Shown here piece after piece: positions 36,877 to 48,505 of a stretch of DNA of 64,000 bases. The notes beneath the pieces were generated by a model. That model searched no databases. It saw only the letters and a program-made list of their open reading frames with translations, and was not told the origin of the DNA. The stretch is from Neotabrizicola shimadae (lineage in GTDB: Bacteria > Pseudomonadota > Alphaproteobacteria > Rhodobacterales > Rhodobacteraceae). The DNA is taken from the NCBI RefSeq assembly GCF_019623905.1, contig NZ_CP069370.1, positions 1,178,001 to 1,242,000 on the forward strand, read 5' to 3'. A program made the translations under genes and the position numbers. Position 1 is the stretch's first letter, and each line of letters opens with the position of its first letter.

Positions 36877-37373
36877 TGACCGGACAGATGCACCTTGCCG
36901 AGCTGAACGTGGGCCGCCTGCTGGCGCCGACGAATGACCCGCGCGTGGCCGAATTCATGGCGGCACTGGACAGGGTAAATGGCATCGGCAAGCGGTCGAA
37001 GGGCTTTGTCTGGATGATGGAAGGCTCGGGCGAACCGGGCACCGGCAACACCGAAACCAAGATCGGCGGCGATCCGCAGTTCGTGGCGAACCTCACGGTC
37101 TGGGAAGATGTTGCCGCGCTTGAACAATTCGTCTGGAACACGGTGCACCGGGCGTTCTATGAGCGGCGCGCGGAATGGTTCGAAATTCTCGGACGGCAGC
37201 ATTTCGTCATGTGGTGGATACCCGCCGGGCATAGGCCCACGCTGGACGAGGCGCTGGAGCGCCTGGCCTGGTGTGAGGCAAACGGCGACAGCGATCATGC
37301 CTTCGGCTGGTCGTATCTGAAGGACGCGACGCTCTGGCGGGACCGCCAGTGCGCAAGGATGGCAGCGGAGTAG
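36876..37373 (+). CDS. DUF3291-family protein
   Basis: A 165-residue soluble protein of the DUF3291 family, a dimeric ferredoxin-like (monooxygenase-like) fold. Visible parts: [73 protein letters not shown] and [22 protein letters not shown]. No cofactor site is obvious. It starts at the ATG overlapping the preceding stop and is 4 bp before nuoG, so it is translated within the complex I operon. Function unknown. Confidence 0.82.
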   Translation: MTGQMHLAELNVGRLLAPTNDPRVAEFMAALDRVNGIGKRSKGFVWMMEGSGEPGTGNTETKIGGDPQFVANLTVWEDVAALEQFVWNTVHRAFYERRAEWFEILGRQHFVMWWIPAGHRPTLDEALERLAWCEANGDSDHAFGWSYLKDATLWRDRQCARMAAE

Positions 37374-37377
37374 GCTG

Positions 37378-39402
37378 ATGAGCAGCAACCTCAAGAAGAT
37401 CAGCATCGATGGCCATGTGGTCGAGGTCGATGGCGCGATGACGATCATCCAGGCGGCCGAGGTCGCGGGGATCGAGGTGCCGCGCTTCTGCTATCACGAA
37501 CGCCTGTCCATCGCCGGCAACTGCCGGATGTGCCTGGTCGAGGTGATGGGCGGACCGCCCAAGCCTGCCGCATCCTGCGCCATGCAGGTGCGCGACCTGC
37601 GCCCCGGCCCGAACGGCGAGCCGCCGGTCGTCAAGACGAACTCGCCGATGGTGAAGAAGGCCCGCGAGGGGGTGATGGAGTTCCTGCTCATCAACCACCC
37701 GCTCGATTGCCCGATCTGCGACCAGGGCGGCGAATGCGACCTGCAAGACCAGGCCATGGCCTTCGGCGTGGATTTCAGCCGCTACCGAGAACCGAAACGT
37801 GCTTCGGAAAACCTGAACCTCGGCCCATTGGTCAAGACCGAGATGACGCGCTGCATCTCCTGCACACGCTGCGTGCGCTTCACCACGGAAGTGGCGGGCA
37901 TCCACCAGATGGGGCAAACGGGTCGCGGCGAGGATGCAGAGATCACCAGCTACCTGAACGCAACGCTGGACTCGAACCTGCAGGGCAACATCATCGACCT
38001 CTGCCCGGTAGGCGCGCTGACCTCCAAGCCCTATGCCTTCACCGCGCGTCCGTGGGAACTGACCAAGACCGAATCCATCGACGTGATGGATGCCCTGGGC
38101 AGCAACATCCGCATCGACACCAAGGGCCGCGAAGTGATGCGCATCCTGCCGCGCAACAATGACGGCGTGAACGAAGAGTGGATCAGCGACAAGACCCGCT
38201 TCATCTGGGACGGTCTGCGCCGCCAGCGGCTCGACAAGCCCTATGTCCGCGTGAACGGCAAGCTCAAGCCCGCCACCTGGGGCGAGGCGCTGGCCGCTGC
38301 CGCCACGGCGATGAAGGGCAAGAAGGTCGCGGGCCTGGTGGGTGACCTCGCCTCGGTCGAAGCGGCCTACAGCCTGAAGGCGCTGGTCGAAGGGCTGGGC
38401 GGCCATGTCGAATCCCGTACCGATGGAGCGCGTCTGCCCATCGGCAACCGGTCTGCCTATGTCGGGACCGCCAAGATCGAGGATATCGACAGCGCGAAAC
38501 GCATCCTCCTCATCGGCACCAACCCGCGTGTCGAAGCGCCGGTCCTGAACGCCCGCCTGCGCAAGGCCTGGTCGCTTGGCGCCCAGGTTGCTCTGCTGGG
38601 CGAAGCGGTGGACCTCACCTACGACTATCACCACCTCGGCACCGACCGTGCCGCGCTGGTCGCGCTGATGAACGATCCTGAACTTTCGACCGGCACCGAG
38701 TCGCCAGGTCTGGTGATCGTGGGGCAGGGCGCGGTGAACGAGGCCGATGGCGAGGCCGTGCTGGCCCATGCCATGCGCATCGCCGAACTTGGCAACTGCA
38801 AGCTCCTGGTCCTGCACACTGCGGCAGGTCGGGTCGGCGCCATGGACGTCGGCGCCGTGACCGAGGGTGGACTTGCCGCCGCTACCGACGGCGCGGAGGT
38901 GATCTTCAACCTCGGCGCGGACGAGGTGGAAATCTCGGCAGGTCCCTTCGTCATCTATCAGGGCAGCCACGGCGACCGCGGCGCGATGCGAGCCGACGTG
39001 ATCCTGCCGGCAGCCGCCTGGACCGAGGAGAACGGCCTTTTCGTCAACACCGAAGGCCGGCCGCAACTGGCGTTGCGCTCGGGCTTCCCGCCCGGCGAGG
39101 CCAAGGAGAACTGGGCCATCCTGCGCGCCCTGTCGGGCGAGCTGGGCAAGGCCCTTCCCTGGGATAGCCTTGCGCAACTGCGCCATGCCCTGATCGCAGC
39201 GCACCCCCACCTCGGCCAGATCGACAAGGTGGCAGAGAATGCCTGGACCCCGCTCGCCCTGCGCGAGCCCGGCAAGGCCACGTTCCGCAACGTGATCCGC
39301 GATTTCTACCTGACCAACCCGATCGCGCGCGCCTCTGCCGTGATGGCCGAGCTTTCGGCCATGGCGGCCGCCCGCGCCCGCGCCCCGATGGCGGCCGAGT
39401 GA
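37378..39402 (+). CDS. nuoG: NADH-quinone oxidoreductase subunit G
   Basis: 75-kDa type subunit with clusters N1b, N4 and N5. At the N terminus are the [2Fe-2S] cysteines ([28 protein letters not shown]), then the [15 protein letters not shown] segment with the histidine-and-cysteine ligands of N5, then [16 protein letters not shown] and [12 protein letters not shown] for N4. A molybdopterin-oxidoreductase-like domain without cofactor completes the 674 residues. No N7-type extra cluster motif was seen. It overlaps the start region of a lipoprotein gene. Confidence 0.97.
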   Translation: MSSNLKKISIDGHVVEVDGAMTIIQAAEVAGIEVPRFCYHERLSIAGNCRMCLVEVMGGPPKPAASCAMQVRDLRPGPNGEPPVVKTNSPMVKKAREGVMEFLLINHPLDCPICDQGGECDLQDQAMAFGVDFSRYREPKRASENLNLGPLVKTEMTRCISCTRCVRFTTEVAGIHQMGQTGRGEDAEITSYLNATLDSNLQGNIIDLCPVGALTSKPYAFTARPWELTKTESIDVMDALGSNIRIDTKGREVMRILPRNNDGVNEEWISDKTRFIWDGLRRQRLDKPYVRVNGKLKPATWGEALAAAATAMKGKKVAGLVGDLASVEAAYSLKALVEGLGGHVESRTDGARLPIGNRSAYVGTAKIEDIDSAKRILLIGTNPRVEAPVLNARLRKAWSLGAQVALLGEAVDLTYDYHHLGTDRAALVALMNDPELSTGTESPGLVIVGQGAVNEADGEAVLAHAMRIAELGNCKLLVLHTAAGRVGAMDVGAVTEGGLAAATDGAEVIFNLGADEVEISAGPFVIYQGSHGDRGAMRADVILPAAAWTEENGLFVNTEGRPQLALRSGFPPGEAKENWAILRALSGELGKALPWDSLAQLRHALIAAHPHLGQIDKVAENAWTPLALREPGKATFRNVIRDFYLTNPIARASAVMAELSAMAAARARAPMAAE

Positions 39403-39404
39403 CC

Positions 39405-39809
39405 ATGGCCGCCGCCCGCGCCCTTGCCGCTGTCCTCACCGCCTCGGCGGTGCTGGCGGCTTGCGCGGACGGCAGCGCCCATGTGTCGCAAAGCGATTTC
39501 GCGCCGGACTACCAGGGGATCGAGACGATCCTTCTGGACGGCGATCTTGTGAACTTCCGCGTGGCCATGACGGGCGCGCGGGAAAAAAGCGATGTCGAGG
39601 TCTATGCGCGCTGCGCGGCGGCCCAGTATGCGCTGATCCGCGGCTACGGTTTCGCGCGCCATGTGCGCACGACCGTCGCCCAGAAGAACGGCACCTGGCG
39701 TGGCGACGCGGTCTACACGATCTCGGCTTCGCTGCCGCGCGGCGTGCGGACGATTGACGCCGAGGTGACGGTGCGCGATTGCGGCGCACAGGGAATCCCG
39801 ACGGTCTGA
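39405..39809 (+). CDS. Small lipoprotein between nuoG and nuoH
   Basis: A 134-residue protein from ATG 39405; a GTG at 39399 overlapping the nuoG stop is an alternative. Signal: MAAARALAAVLTASAVLAAC, lipobox LAAC. The mature part, DFAPDYQGIETILLDGDLVNFRVAMTG, VEVYARCAAAQYALIRGYGFARHV and VTVRDCG, has two more cysteines that may pair. It sits between nuoG and nuoH at short distances. Envelope protein of unknown function; no clear similarity to the trio upstream of nuoG. Confidence 0.75.
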   Translation: MAAARALAAVLTASAVLAACADGSAHVSQSDFAPDYQGIETILLDGDLVNFRVAMTGAREKSDVEVYARCAAAQYALIRGYGFARHVRTTVAQKNGTWRGDAVYTISASLPRGVRTIDAEVTVRDCGAQGIPTV

Positions 39810-39826
39810 GATGAGGGACGAAAAGA

Positions 39827-40864
39827 ATGGCTGAGTTTCTGGCAACGGGGTGGGGAACGGCGCTGATCATCGCGCTGCAAAGCCTCCTGGTCGTCGGCTT
39901 CGTGATGATCTCGATGCTGTTCCTCGTCTACGGCGACCGCAAGATCTGGGCCGCCGTGCAGATGCGTCGCGGCCCGAACGTGGTGGGGCCCTGGGGCCTG
40001 CTGCAGACAGTGGCCGATGCGCTGAAATACGTGCTGAAGGAAATCGTCATCCCCGCCGGGGTGGACCGCCCGGTCTTCTTCCTGGCGCCGATGCTCTCCT
40101 TCGTCCTGGCCATGATGGCCTGGGCCGTGATCCCCTTCGCCCCCGGCTGGGTGCTGGCCGACATCAACGTCGCCATCCTCTTCGTCTTCGCCATGTCCTC
40201 GCTGGAAGTCTATGGCGTGATCATGGGGGGCTGGGCGTCGAACTCGAAATACGCCTTCCTCGGCTCGCTGCGCTCGGCCGCGCAGATGATCTCGTACGAG
40301 GTCTCGCTCGGCCTCATCATCGTCGGCATCATCATCTCCACCGGCTCTATGAACTTCTCCGCAATCGTCGAGGCGCAGGATGGCTCCTTCGGCCTGTTCA
40401 ACTGGTACTGGCTACCGCACCTGCCGATGGTGGTGCTGTTCTTCGTCTCTGCTCTGGCCGAAACCAACCGCCCGCCCTTCGACCTGCCGGAAGCGGAATC
40501 CGAACTCGTCGCCGGCTTCTTCGTGGAATACTCCTCGACGCCGTTCCTTCTTTTCATGGCCGGCGAATACATCGCCATCTTCCTGATGTGCGCGCTGATG
40601 TCGGTGCTGTTCTTCGGCGGCTGGCTCTCGCCCATCCCCGGCCTGCCCGATGGCGCCTTCTGGATGATCGCCAAGATGGCGGTGTTCTTCTTCCTCTTCG
40701 CGATGGTGAAGGCCATCGTGCCGCGCTACCGCTATGACCAGCTTATGCGGATCGGCTGGAAGGTCTTCCTGCCGATGTCGCTGGCCTGGGTGGTGATCGT
40801 GGCGTTCCTTGCAAAATTCGAAGTGCTCGGCGGCTTTTGGGCTCGTTGGGCGATTGGGGGCTGA
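39827..40864 (+). CDS. nuoH: NADH-quinone oxidoreductase subunit H
   Basis: Membrane subunit joining the two arms and forming the quinone entry. The 345 residues show eight to nine helices and the conserved [27 protein letters not shown] and DALKYVLKE loops, then [29 protein letters not shown], the signature acid-rich loop facing the quinone site. Start 39827 lies 17 bp after the lipoprotein gene. nuoI follows 3 bp downstream. Confidence 0.97.
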   Translation: MAEFLATGWGTALIIALQSLLVVGFVMISMLFLVYGDRKIWAAVQMRRGPNVVGPWGLLQTVADALKYVLKEIVIPAGVDRPVFFLAPMLSFVLAMMAWAVIPFAPGWVLADINVAILFVFAMSSLEVYGVIMGGWASNSKYAFLGSLRSAAQMISYEVSLGLIIVGIIISTGSMNFSAIVEAQDGSFGLFNWYWLPHLPMVVLFFVSALAETNRPPFDLPEAESELVAGFFVEYSSTPFLLFMAGEYIAIFLMCALMSVLFFGGWLSPIPGLPDGAFWMIAKMAVFFFLFAMVKAIVPRYRYDQLMRIGWKVFLPMSLAWVVIVAFLAKFEVLGGFWARWAIGG

Positions 40865-40867
40865 GAC

Positions 40868-41362
40868 ATGGCAAACATCGATTGGACCCGCGCCACGCGC
40901 TACTTCCTGCTTCAGGATTTCATCAAGGGCTTTGCCCTTGGGATGAAGTATTTCTTCGCGCCCAAGGCCACGCTGAACTACCCGCATGAAAAGGGGCCGC
41001 TCTCGCCGCGCTTCCGCGGTGAACACGCGCTGCGCCGCTATCCGAACGGCGAGGAACGCTGCATCGCCTGCAAGCTCTGCGAGGCGATCTGCCCGGCCCA
41101 GGCCATCACCATCGACGCGGAACCCCGCGCCGACGGCTCGCGCCGCACCACGCGCTACGACATCGACATGACCAAGTGCATCTATTGCGGTTTCTGCCAG
41201 GAAGCCTGCCCGGTCGATGCCATCGTCGAGGGCCCGAATTTCGAATTCGCGACCGAGACGCGCGAAGAACTATTCTACGACAAGGCCAAGCTTCTGGACA
41301 ACGGCGCCCGGTGGGAAGCCGAGATTGCCCGCAACCTCGCGCTGGACGCGCCCTACCGCTGA
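40868..41362 (+). CDS. nuoI: NADH-quinone oxidoreductase subunit I
   Basis: 8Fe ferredoxin-like subunit with clusters N6a and N6b. The two motifs are [16 protein letters not shown] and [16 protein letters not shown]. The 164 residues have the alphaproteobacterial N-terminal amphipathic helix ([19 protein letters not shown]) and [16 protein letters not shown]. The start is 3 bp after nuoH. A CMD-family gene lies 7 bp downstream, before nuoJ. Confidence 0.97.
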   Translation: MANIDWTRATRYFLLQDFIKGFALGMKYFFAPKATLNYPHEKGPLSPRFRGEHALRRYPNGEERCIACKLCEAICPAQAITIDAEPRADGSRRTTRYDIDMTKCIYCGFCQEACPVDAIVEGPNFEFATETREELFYDKAKLLDNGARWEAEIARNLALDAPYR

Positions 41363-41369
41363 GGACGGC

Positions 41370-41780
41370 ATGACCGAGGACTTCACCAAGATGGTCAAGG
41401 CGATGATGGACAGCGGGCAGGAGATGCTCCGCGCCTTCAACCCTGCGCTCGAGACCATGCAGGTGAAGGGCTTCGACAAGATGTTCCCCACCATGACGAA
41501 AGACATGATGGAGATGTGGTTCGGCCGCACCTTCAACCGCGAGGGACTGGATGCGAAGACGCGCCTTCTTGTCACCATCGCGGCGCTGACGGTATTGGGC
41601 GCGCAGGCCGAGGCCCAGCTGAAGCTGACCATCCGGCACGCGCTGGAAGCGGGCGCCACACAACGCGAGATCGCGGAAGTGATCTGGCAGATGTCCATGT
41701 TCGGCGGCCTGCCCGCCATGCAGAAGGCGCTGGAGACGGCGCAGGCGGTCTTCGCCGAGAACGAGGAGAACAACGCATGA
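41370..41780 (+). CDS. Carboxymuconolactone decarboxylase (CMD)-family protein
   Basis: A 136-residue all-helical protein of the CMD/AhpD fold. The core [46 protein letters not shown] is typical, including GATxxEIxEV and the following [12 protein letters not shown]. It lacks the CxxC of AhpD peroxidase partners, so it resembles the gamma-CMD branch. Its role inside the complex I operon is unknown. Start 41370 is 7 bp after nuoI and the stop overlaps nuoJ (ATGA). Confidence 0.85.
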   Translation: MTEDFTKMVKAMMDSGQEMLRAFNPALETMQVKGFDKMFPTMTKDMMEMWFGRTFNREGLDAKTRLLVTIAALTVLGAQAEAQLKLTIRHALEAGATQREIAEVIWQMSMFGGLPAMQKALETAQAVFAENEENNA

Positions 41781-42391
41781 GCGTCGCGGATTACGCCTTC
41801 TACTGCTTCGCGGTGGTGACGGTCGGCTCGGGGCTTCTGGTCACCATCAGCCGCAACCCAGTGCATTCGGTGCTCTGGCTGATCCTGACCTTCCTGTCCG
41901 CGGCCGGCCTCTTCGTGCTTCTTGGCGCCGAATTCGTGGCGATGCTCCTGATGATCGTCTATGTCGGCGCCGTCGCGGTTCTGTTCCTCTTCGTCGTCAT
42001 GATGCTGGACGTGGATTTCGCACAGCTGAAGGGCGAGATGGTGAAATACATGCCGCTCGGCCTGCTGATCGGTCTGATCCTCATCATGATGCTGGTCATG
42101 GGCGTCGGCGCCTGGGTCGAGGCCGATGGCGCGCTTGGCCTGCGCCAGGCCGTGACCCCGGCCCTGACGGAGGTGGACAATGCCCGCGCGCTCGGCCTGC
42201 TGATCTATGACCGTTACTTCTTCATCTTCCAGATGGCCGGTCTGATCCTGCTTGTCGCCATGATCGGAGCCATTCTCCTGACCCTGCGCCACCGCACCAA
42301 CGTCAAGCGCCAGAACGTCCTGGCGCAGATGTGGCGCGATCCGGCCAAGGCAATGGAACTGAAGGATGTGAAGCCGGGGCAGGGGCTCTGA
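41777..42391 (+). CDS. nuoJ: NADH-quinone oxidoreductase subunit J
   Basis: Membrane subunit whose third helix ([22 protein letters not shown]) contains the pi-bulge and conserved Tyr and Gly that couple quinone chemistry to the pumps. The 204 residues form five helices; the C-terminal tail [24 protein letters not shown] is hydrophilic and fits the alphaproteobacterial form. The ATG overlaps the stop of the CMD gene by 4 bp. A gene for an exported protein separates it from nuoK. Confidence 0.96.
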   Translation: MSVADYAFYCFAVVTVGSGLLVTISRNPVHSVLWLILTFLSAAGLFVLLGAEFVAMLLMIVYVGAVAVLFLFVVMMLDVDFAQLKGEMVKYMPLGLLIGLILIMMLVMGVGAWVEADGALGLRQAVTPALTEVDNARALGLLIYDRYFFIFQMAGLILLVAMIGAILLTLRHRTNVKRQNVLAQMWRDPAKAMELKDVKPGQGL

Positions 42392-42414
42392 GGCGCGGGG
42401 TGGGAGTGACGAGG

Positions 42415-42909
42415 ATGAAGCTTTTCGTGACGACGATGCTGGTACTCGCGCTGACGGCCACAATGGCCTCGGCGGACAGCCAGGTGGTCAAGAAGCTGAA
42501 GAACTGCGGTGTCGAGGCGAAGAACGAATTCGGCTCGCACATCGAGTATCCGGCCACAAAGGAAGGCGCGGGCTATGTCGGCTTCTTCACCGTGGACGAG
42601 GATGCCTCAGGCACCAAGCAGCGCTATTCGCTGGTGAACTGCGCCACGCGCGACATGGTCCAGGTCAAGGCCGAATACAAGCTGCAGGACGCCGCCAATA
42701 CCGCGAAGTCGGGCAAGGACCTGATGAGCTTTGTTGCCGGCCTGCGCAAGAAGGGGATGCTCGCCAACGAGCAAGCCTTTGCCAAACTGGCCAAACAGGC
42801 CGGCTACAAGCCGGGCACGGCCACGCTGCCGCCCCGCGGCTCGGAAAGCACCGGCCGCTCGGACTGCGGCTGCAAGACATTCTACCCCGACCTGTTCTAT
42901 TCGAACTGA
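42415..42909 (+). CDS. Small periplasmic protein between nuoJ and nuoK
   Basis: A 164-residue protein with a cleavable signal (MKLFVTTMLVLALTATMASA-DS). The mature part has cysteines in LKNCGVEAK, LVNCATRD and DCGCKTFYPD, so two disulfides or a CxC metal site are possible. It carries no known catalytic motif. The ATG follows GGGAG and GAGG tracts; a GTG 9 bp upstream is in frame. It lies 73 bp before nuoK. Function unknown. Confidence 0.75.
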   Translation: MKLFVTTMLVLALTATMASADSQVVKKLKNCGVEAKNEFGSHIEYPATKEGAGYVGFFTVDEDASGTKQRYSLVNCATRDMVQVKAEYKLQDAANTAKSGKDLMSFVAGLRKKGMLANEQAFAKLAKQAGYKPGTATLPPRGSESTGRSDCGCKTFYPDLFYSN

Positions 42910-42982
42910 CCGGGCACCGGCACCGGGCCGCAAGGGCACGGGCTGACCAAGACACACGGGCACCAGACCCGGAGGGAACGAG

Positions 42983-43288
42983 ATGGTGGGACTTGAACAT
43001 TACCTGACGGTCGCGGCGGCTTTGTTCGTGATCGGGATCTTCGGCATCTTCCTGAACCGGAAGAATGTCATCGTGATCCTGATGTCGATCGAGCTCATGC
43101 TTCTGGCGGTCAACATCAACTTCGTCGCGTTCTCGTCCTTCCTGGGCGATTTGGTGGGGCAGGTCTTCGCGCTCTTCGTCCTCACCGTCGCCGCAGCCGA
43201 GGCCGCCATCGGCCTCGCCATCCTCGTCGTGTTCTTCCGCAACCGCGGCACGATCGAGGTCGAAGACGCCAACGTGATGAAAGGCTGA
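42983..43288 (+). CDS. nuoK: NADH-quinone oxidoreductase subunit K
   Basis: Three-helix membrane subunit (101 residues) similar to MrpC antiporter subunits. It carries the essential glutamates in [14 protein letters not shown]-type ([19 protein letters not shown]) and [13 protein letters not shown] segments. Start 42983 is preceded by GGAGGGAACGAG. nuoL follows 4 bp downstream. Length and sequence match the family closely. Confidence 0.97.
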   Translation: MVGLEHYLTVAAALFVIGIFGIFLNRKNVIVILMSIELMLLAVNINFVAFSSFLGDLVGQVFALFVLTVAAAEAAIGLAILVVFFRNRGTIEVEDANVMKG

Positions 43289-43292
43289 CCAG

Positions 43293-45524
43293 ATGCCCAC
43301 GATCATCCTCTTCGCGCCCCTGGTCGGCGCCCTCATCTGCGGTTTCGGCTGGAAGCTGATCGGCGAACGCACGGGCCAGATCTTCGCCACTTCGCTCGTC
43401 TTCCTTGGCGCGCTGCTCAGCTGGATCCTGTTCCTCTCGCCCACCGGACCGACCGAACACCACGAGATCCTGCGCTGGATCGAATCCGGTTCGCTGTCCA
43501 CCTCCTGGGGCATCCGGCTGGACCGTCTGACGCTCATCATGCTGGTGGTGGTCAACACCGTCTCGGCGCTCGTCCATCTCTACAGCTTCGGCTACATGGC
43601 GCATGACGACAACTGGCACGAGGGCGAGCACTACAAGGCCCGCTTCTTCGCCTATCTGTCATTCTTCACCTTCGCCATGCTCATGCTGGTGACCTCCGAC
43701 AACCTGGTGCAGATGTTCTTCGGCTGGGAAGGCGTGGGCGTGGCCTCTTACCTGCTGATCGGCTTCTACTACCGCAAGCCCTCAGCCAATGCCGCTGCCA
43801 TCAAGGCCTTCGTGGTGAACCGGGTCGGCGACTTCGGCTTCGCGCTCGGCATCTTCGCCCTGTTCTTCCTGGTCGACTCGATCCGGTTCGACGATATCTT
43901 CGCTGCCGCCCCGACGCTGGCCCAGACCGAGATCACCTTCCTCTGGACATCCTGGAACGCGGCCAACCTGATCGGCGTGCTCCTCTTCATCGGCGCCATG
44001 GGCAAGTCCGCGCAGCTTTTCCTGCACACCTGGCTGCCCGACGCGATGGAAGGCCCGACGCCGGTTTCCGCGCTCATCCACGCCGCAACCATGGTTACGG
44101 CGGGCGTGTTCCTCGTCTGCCGCATGTCGCCGCTTTACGAATTCGCGCCCGATGCCAAGACGATGATCGTCGTGATCGGTGGCATGACCGCCTTCTTCGC
44201 CGCGACCGTGGGTCTGGTGCAGAACGACATCAAGCGCGTCATCGCCTATTCGACCTGTTCGCAACTTGGTTACATGTTCGTGGCCGCCGGGGTGGGCGTC
44301 TATTCGGTGGCGATGTTCCACCTCTTCACCCACGCCTTCTTCAAGGCGATGCTGTTCCTCGGTGCAGGCTCGGTCATTCATGCCACGCACCACGAACAGG
44401 ACATGCGCAACTATGGCGGCCTCAGGAAGCACATCCCGCTGACCTTCTGGGCGATGATGATCGGCACGCTGGCCATCACCGGCGTCGGCATCCCGCTGAC
44501 GAACATCGGCTTCGCCGGCTTCCTGTCGAAGGACGCCATCATCGAAAGCGCCTGGGCCGGCGCCTACCCGGCTTATATCCTCCTGGTCGTCGCCGCCTGC
44601 TTCACCTCGTTCTACTCTTGGCGCCTGATGTTCATGACCTTCTACGGCACCAGCCGCGCGAACGGTCACGGGCACGACGCTCACGGAGATGATGCCCACG
44701 GGCACGACGCCCACGGGCACGACGATCACGGCCACGGCGATCACACGCCGCACGAAAGCCCGCTTGTCATGCTGATCCCGCTTGGCGTCCTTTCGCTTGG
44801 CGCGATCTTCGCCGGGATGCTGTGGTACGGCGTCTTCTTCGGCGACGAGGCCAAGATGCGCACTTGGTTCGGCATGCCCCCGGCGGTGGAACATGCGGCC
44901 GAAGGTGGCGAACATGCTACCGAAGGCACCGATCACGCAGCCGCCACGGCAACCGAGGGCGAGGCTACCCCCGCCGATGCCCATGCGACGACGGCCACCG
45001 AAGGCGAGGCCGCCCCGACCGACACCCATGCCGCCGCCACGGCGGAAGACCACGGTGTCGTCGGCGCCGCACCCGAGGGCGCCATCTTCATGGGCCCCGA
45101 CAACCACATCATCCACGCCGCGCACGAGGCGCCGGTGCTGGTGAAGGTCTCGCCCTTCATCGCCATGCTGATCGGCTTCGCCATTGCCTGGCTCTTCTAC
45201 ATCCGCCGCCCGGACCTGCCGGCCAAGCTCGCCGAACAGCAGCGTCCGCTGTACCTGTTCCTCCTGAACAAGTGGTACTTCGACGAACTCTATGACTGGG
45301 TCTTCGTCCGACCGGCCAAGTGGCTTGGCAACTTCCTGTGGAAGAAGGGCGACGGCGCGGTCATCGACGGCACGATCAACGGCGTCGCCATGGGCATTGT
45401 GCCCTTCTTCACCCGGCTCGCGGGACGTGCGCAGTCCGGCTACCTGTTCCACTACGCCTTTGCCATGGTTCTGGGGATCACGCTCCTCGTCCTGTGGATG
45501 ACGCTCGCCGGGGGAGCGCATTGA
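43293..45524 (+). CDS. nuoL: NADH-quinone oxidoreductase subunit L with His-rich insertion
   Basis: Largest antiporter-like proton-pumping subunit. The conserved core [52 protein letters not shown] and the SCSQLGYM-type (STCSQLGYM) helix are all present. At 743 residues it is about 130 longer than E. coli NuoL. The extra length lies in a His/Asp/Gly stretch at residues 458-487 (11 His in 30) and a low-complexity Ala/Thr/Glu stretch at 531-590, both outside the pump core. The C-terminal long horizontal helix region follows. It overlaps nuoM by 1 bp. Confidence 0.96.
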   Translation: MPTIILFAPLVGALICGFGWKLIGERTGQIFATSLVFLGALLSWILFLSPTGPTEHHEILRWIESGSLSTSWGIRLDRLTLIMLVVVNTVSALVHLYSFGYMAHDDNWHEGEHYKARFFAYLSFFTFAMLMLVTSDNLVQMFFGWEGVGVASYLLIGFYYRKPSANAAAIKAFVVNRVGDFGFALGIFALFFLVDSIRFDDIFAAAPTLAQTEITFLWTSWNAANLIGVLLFIGAMGKSAQLFLHTWLPDAMEGPTPVSALIHAATMVTAGVFLVCRMSPLYEFAPDAKTMIVVIGGMTAFFAATVGLVQNDIKRVIAYSTCSQLGYMFVAAGVGVYSVAMFHLFTHAFFKAMLFLGAGSVIHATHHEQDMRNYGGLRKHIPLTFWAMMIGTLAITGVGIPLTNIGFAGFLSKDAIIESAWAGAYPAYILLVVAACFTSFYSWRLMFMTFYGTSRANGHGHDAHGDDAHGHDAHGHDDHGHGDHTPHESPLVMLIPLGVLSLGAIFAGMLWYGVFFGDEAKMRTWFGMPPAVEHAAEGGEHATEGTDHAAATATEGEATPADAHATTATEGEAAPTDTHAAATAEDHGVVGAAPEGAIFMGPDNHIIHAAHEAPVLVKVSPFIAMLIGFAIAWLFYIRRPDLPAKLAEQQRPLYLFLLNKWYFDELYDWVFVRPAKWLGNFLWKKGDGAVIDGTINGVAMGIVPFFTRLAGRAQSGYLFHYAFAMVLGITLLVLWMTLAGGAH
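44664..44753 (+). repeat. Short tandem repeat coding the NuoL His/Asp-rich segment
   Basis: Repeats of the cacgggcacgacgcc type code (G/A)HGHDAH units at residues 458-487 of NuoL. The repetition in the DNA suggests the segment grew by slippage. It is placed in a loop between membrane helices. A metal-binding role is inferred only from the histidine density. Confidence 0.7.
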
Positions 45525-47062
45525 TGACCAACCTGCTCTCCATCGTCACCTTCATCCCGGCGGTCGCTGCGGCGATCCTGGCCTTGTTCCTGCGCGGCAA
45601 CGACGCCGCCGCGCAGCGCAATGCCAAGTGGCTGGCACTTCTGGCCACCACCGCCACCTTCCTCGTCTCGCTTGGCCTCTTGACCGGATTCGACCCCTCG
45701 AACACCGGCTTCCAGTTCGTCGAGGATCGCGAATGGATCCTCGGCTTCCATTACAAGCTGGGAGTGGACGGCATCTCGATCCTCTTCGTGCTGCTGACCA
45801 CCTTCCTCATGCCGATCACGATCCTCTCGACCTGGGAGGTCGAGACCCGCGTGAAGGAGTACATGATCGCCTTCCTGCTGCTGGAAACGCTGATGATCGG
45901 CGTCTTCGTGGCGCTGGACCTGGTGCTCTTCTACCTGTTCTTCGAAGCCGGCCTGATCCCGATGTTCCTCATCATCGGCATCTGGGGCGGCAAGGACCGC
46001 ATCTATGCGGCCTTCAAGTTCTTCCTCTACACCTTCCTCGGCTCGGTGCTGATGCTGGTCGCCATGATCGCCATGTACATGGACGCCGGCACCACCGACA
46101 TCCCCACGCTCCTGAACCACACCTTCGCCTCTGACACGATCTCGGTGATGGGCTTCCAGATCGTCGGCGGGATGCAGACGCTCCTGTGGCTCGCCTTCTT
46201 CGCCTCCTTCGCGGTGAAGATGCCGATGTGGCCGGTGCACACCTGGTTGCCCGACGCGCACGTGCAGGCCCCTACGGCGGGCTCTGTCGTGCTGGCGGCA
46301 ATCCTTCTGAAGATGGGCGGCTACGGCTTCCTGCGCTTCTCGTTGCCGATGTTCCCGGTCGCCTCCGACCTGCTGACGCCGCTGGTGTTCTGGATGTCGG
46401 GCATCGCCATCGTCTACACCTCGCTGGTGGCGCTGGCGCAGTCCGACATGAAGAAGCTCATCGCCTATTCCTCGGTCGCGCACATGGGCTATGTCACCAT
46501 GGGCATCTTCGCGGCCAACCAGCAGGGCGTGGACGGCGCGATCTTCCAGATGATCAGCCACGGCTTCATCTCGGGCGCACTCTTCCTCTGCGTGGGCGTG
46601 ATCTACGACCGGATGCACACCCGCGAGATCGACGCCTACGGCGGCCTCGTGAACCGGATGCCCGCCTATGCGCTGGTGTTCATGTTCTTCACCATGGCCA
46701 ACGTCGGCCTGCCCGGCACCTCGGGCTTCGTGGGCGAATTCCTGACGCTGATGGGCGCCTTCCAGGCCAACACCTGGGTTGCCGCCGTGGCCACCTCGGG
46801 CGTGATCCTGTCGGCGGCCTATGCGCTCTGGCTCTATCGTCGCGTGGTCTTCGGCGACCTCATCAAAGAGGCGCTCAAGACCATCACCGACATGTCGCTC
46901 CGCGAACGCGCCATCTTCGCGCCGCTCGTCGCCATGACGCTGCTCCTTGGCGTCTATCCCAGCCTCGTGACCGATCGCATCGGGCCCTCGGTCACGGCGC
47001 TTCTCACCGAATACCATGCCGCTCTGCCCGCCGAACCGGCGGCCGAAGCCGCGCATAACTGA
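45524..47062 (+). CDS. nuoM: NADH-quinone oxidoreductase subunit M
   Basis: Second antiporter-like pump subunit of 512 residues, 14 helices. Conserved parts: [39 protein letters not shown] with the key glutamate of helix 5, [30 protein letters not shown], and [14 protein letters not shown]. The start at 45524 overlaps the nuoL stop (TGATG), and nuoN starts 9 bp after its stop. No insertion is visible. Confidence 0.97.
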   Translation: MTNLLSIVTFIPAVAAAILALFLRGNDAAAQRNAKWLALLATTATFLVSLGLLTGFDPSNTGFQFVEDREWILGFHYKLGVDGISILFVLLTTFLMPITILSTWEVETRVKEYMIAFLLLETLMIGVFVALDLVLFYLFFEAGLIPMFLIIGIWGGKDRIYAAFKFFLYTFLGSVLMLVAMIAMYMDAGTTDIPTLLNHTFASDTISVMGFQIVGGMQTLLWLAFFASFAVKMPMWPVHTWLPDAHVQAPTAGSVVLAAILLKMGGYGFLRFSLPMFPVASDLLTPLVFWMSGIAIVYTSLVALAQSDMKKLIAYSSVAHMGYVTMGIFAANQQGVDGAIFQMISHGFISGALFLCVGVIYDRMHTREIDAYGGLVNRMPAYALVFMFFTMANVGLPGTSGFVGEFLTLMGAFQANTWVAAVATSGVILSAAYALWLYRRVVFGDLIKEALKTITDMSLRERAIFAPLVAMTLLLGVYPSLVTDRIGPSVTALLTEYHAALPAEPAAEAAHN

Positions 47063-47071
47063 GGACCTGAC

Positions 47072-48505
47072 ATGAGCACGGATCTTGCGATCATCCTGCC
47101 CGAGATCGTCCTGGCGCTCTATGCCATGGCCGCCCTCATGTTCGGGGTCTACACCGGCAAGGACTCCACCGCGCCCGCCATCCTCTGGGCCACGGTGGGG
47201 GTCTTCCTCGTGCTGGCCGCCTGGATCGGCATCGGCGGGGGCGGCGAGCGTGCGGCCTTCAACGGCCTCTTCCTCGACGATCCCTTCTCGCGCTTTGCCA
47301 AGGTGGTGATCCTCCTCTCCGCCGCCGCCGTCCTCGCGATGAGCGCCGAGTACATGGCGCGCCGCGGCCTCCTGCGCTTTGAATACCCGATCCTCATCGC
47401 CCTGGCAGTCACCGGCATGATGGTGATGGTTTCGGCCGGCGACCTCCTGTCGCTTTATGTGGGCATCGAGCTGCAGTCGCTTTCGCTCTATGTCGTGGCG
47501 GCGCTGCGCCGTGACAGCGCAAAGTCCACCGAAGCCGGCCTGAAGTACTTCGTGCTCGGCGCCCTGTCCTCGGGCCTGCTGCTGTACGGGGCCTCGCTGA
47601 CCTATGGCTATGCCGGCACCACCCAGTTCGCCGGCATCCTGTCCACCCTGCATGACGGGGCGCCCCTCGGCCTGACCTTCGGCCTCGTGTTCATCCTGGC
47701 CGCTCTCGCCTTCAAGGTCTCGGCCGCTCCCTTCCACATGTGGACGCCGGACGTCTATGAAGGCTCGCCCACCCCGGTGACCGCCTTCTTCGCCTCGGCG
47801 CCCAAGGTTGCCGCCATGGCGCTGATCGCCCGGGTCAGCCACGATGCCTTCGGCGGCGTGGTGAAGGACTGGAGCCAGGTCCTCGCCGCGCTCGCCGTGG
47901 TGTCGATGTTCTGGGGCGCTATCGCCGCCATCGGCCAGCGCGACATCAAGCGCCTGATGGCCTATTCTTCCATCGCCCACATGGGCTTTGCCCTCATGGG
48001 CCTCTCGGCCGGCACGGCCGAGGGCGTGCAGGCCATGCTGATCTACATGGCGATCTATGCCACGATGAACGTCGGCACCTTCGCCTTCATCCTGTCGATG
48101 GAACGCAATGGCCGCCCGGTGACCGACATCACCATGCTCAGCCAGTTCGCCAAGGCCGAACCGCTGAAGGCGCTGGCGCTCCTGATCCTTATGTTCAGCC
48201 TCGCCGGCGTGCCGCCGATGGTGGGCTTCTTCGGGAAGTTCTACGTCCTGAAGGCCGCAGTCGATGCCGGCATGACCGGCGTCGCCGTCGCAGGCGCGGT
48301 GTCCAGCGTCATCGGCGCCTTCTACTACCTGCGCATCGTCTACTACATGTACTTCGGCGCCGAAGGCGAGGTTGTCGAAAGCCGCATGTCGCCGGTGCAA
48401 TGGGCCATGCTGGTGGGCGTCGCTGCCATCATGGTGCTGGGTGTGGTCAACCTCTTCGGCATCGAGCCGCCCGCGGCAATCGCCGCCGAAGCGCTTGTCC
48501 GCTAA
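47072..48505 (+). CDS. nuoN: NADH-quinone oxidoreductase subunit N
   Basis: Third antiporter-like pump subunit, 477 residues and 14 helices. Recognisable parts: [78 protein letters not shown] and [17 protein letters not shown]. It closes the nuo set; the birA reading frame starts within its last codons, so the transcript probably continues into birA-coaX-RNase J. Confidence 0.97.
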   Translation: MSTDLAIILPEIVLALYAMAALMFGVYTGKDSTAPAILWATVGVFLVLAAWIGIGGGGERAAFNGLFLDDPFSRFAKVVILLSAAAVLAMSAEYMARRGLLRFEYPILIALAVTGMMVMVSAGDLLSLYVGIELQSLSLYVVAALRRDSAKSTEAGLKYFVLGALSSGLLLYGASLTYGYAGTTQFAGILSTLHDGAPLGLTFGLVFILAALAFKVSAAPFHMWTPDVYEGSPTPVTAFFASAPKVAAMALIARVSHDAFGGVVKDWSQVLAALAVVSMFWGAIAAIGQRDIKRLMAYSSIAHMGFALMGLSAGTAEGVQAMLIYMAIYATMNVGTFAFILSMERNGRPVTDITMLSQFAKAEPLKALALLILMFSLAGVPPMVGFFGKFYVLKAAVDAGMTGVAVAGAVSSVIGAFYYLRIVYYMYFGAEGEVVESRMSPVQWAMLVGVAAIMVLGVVNLFGIEPPAAIAAEALVR

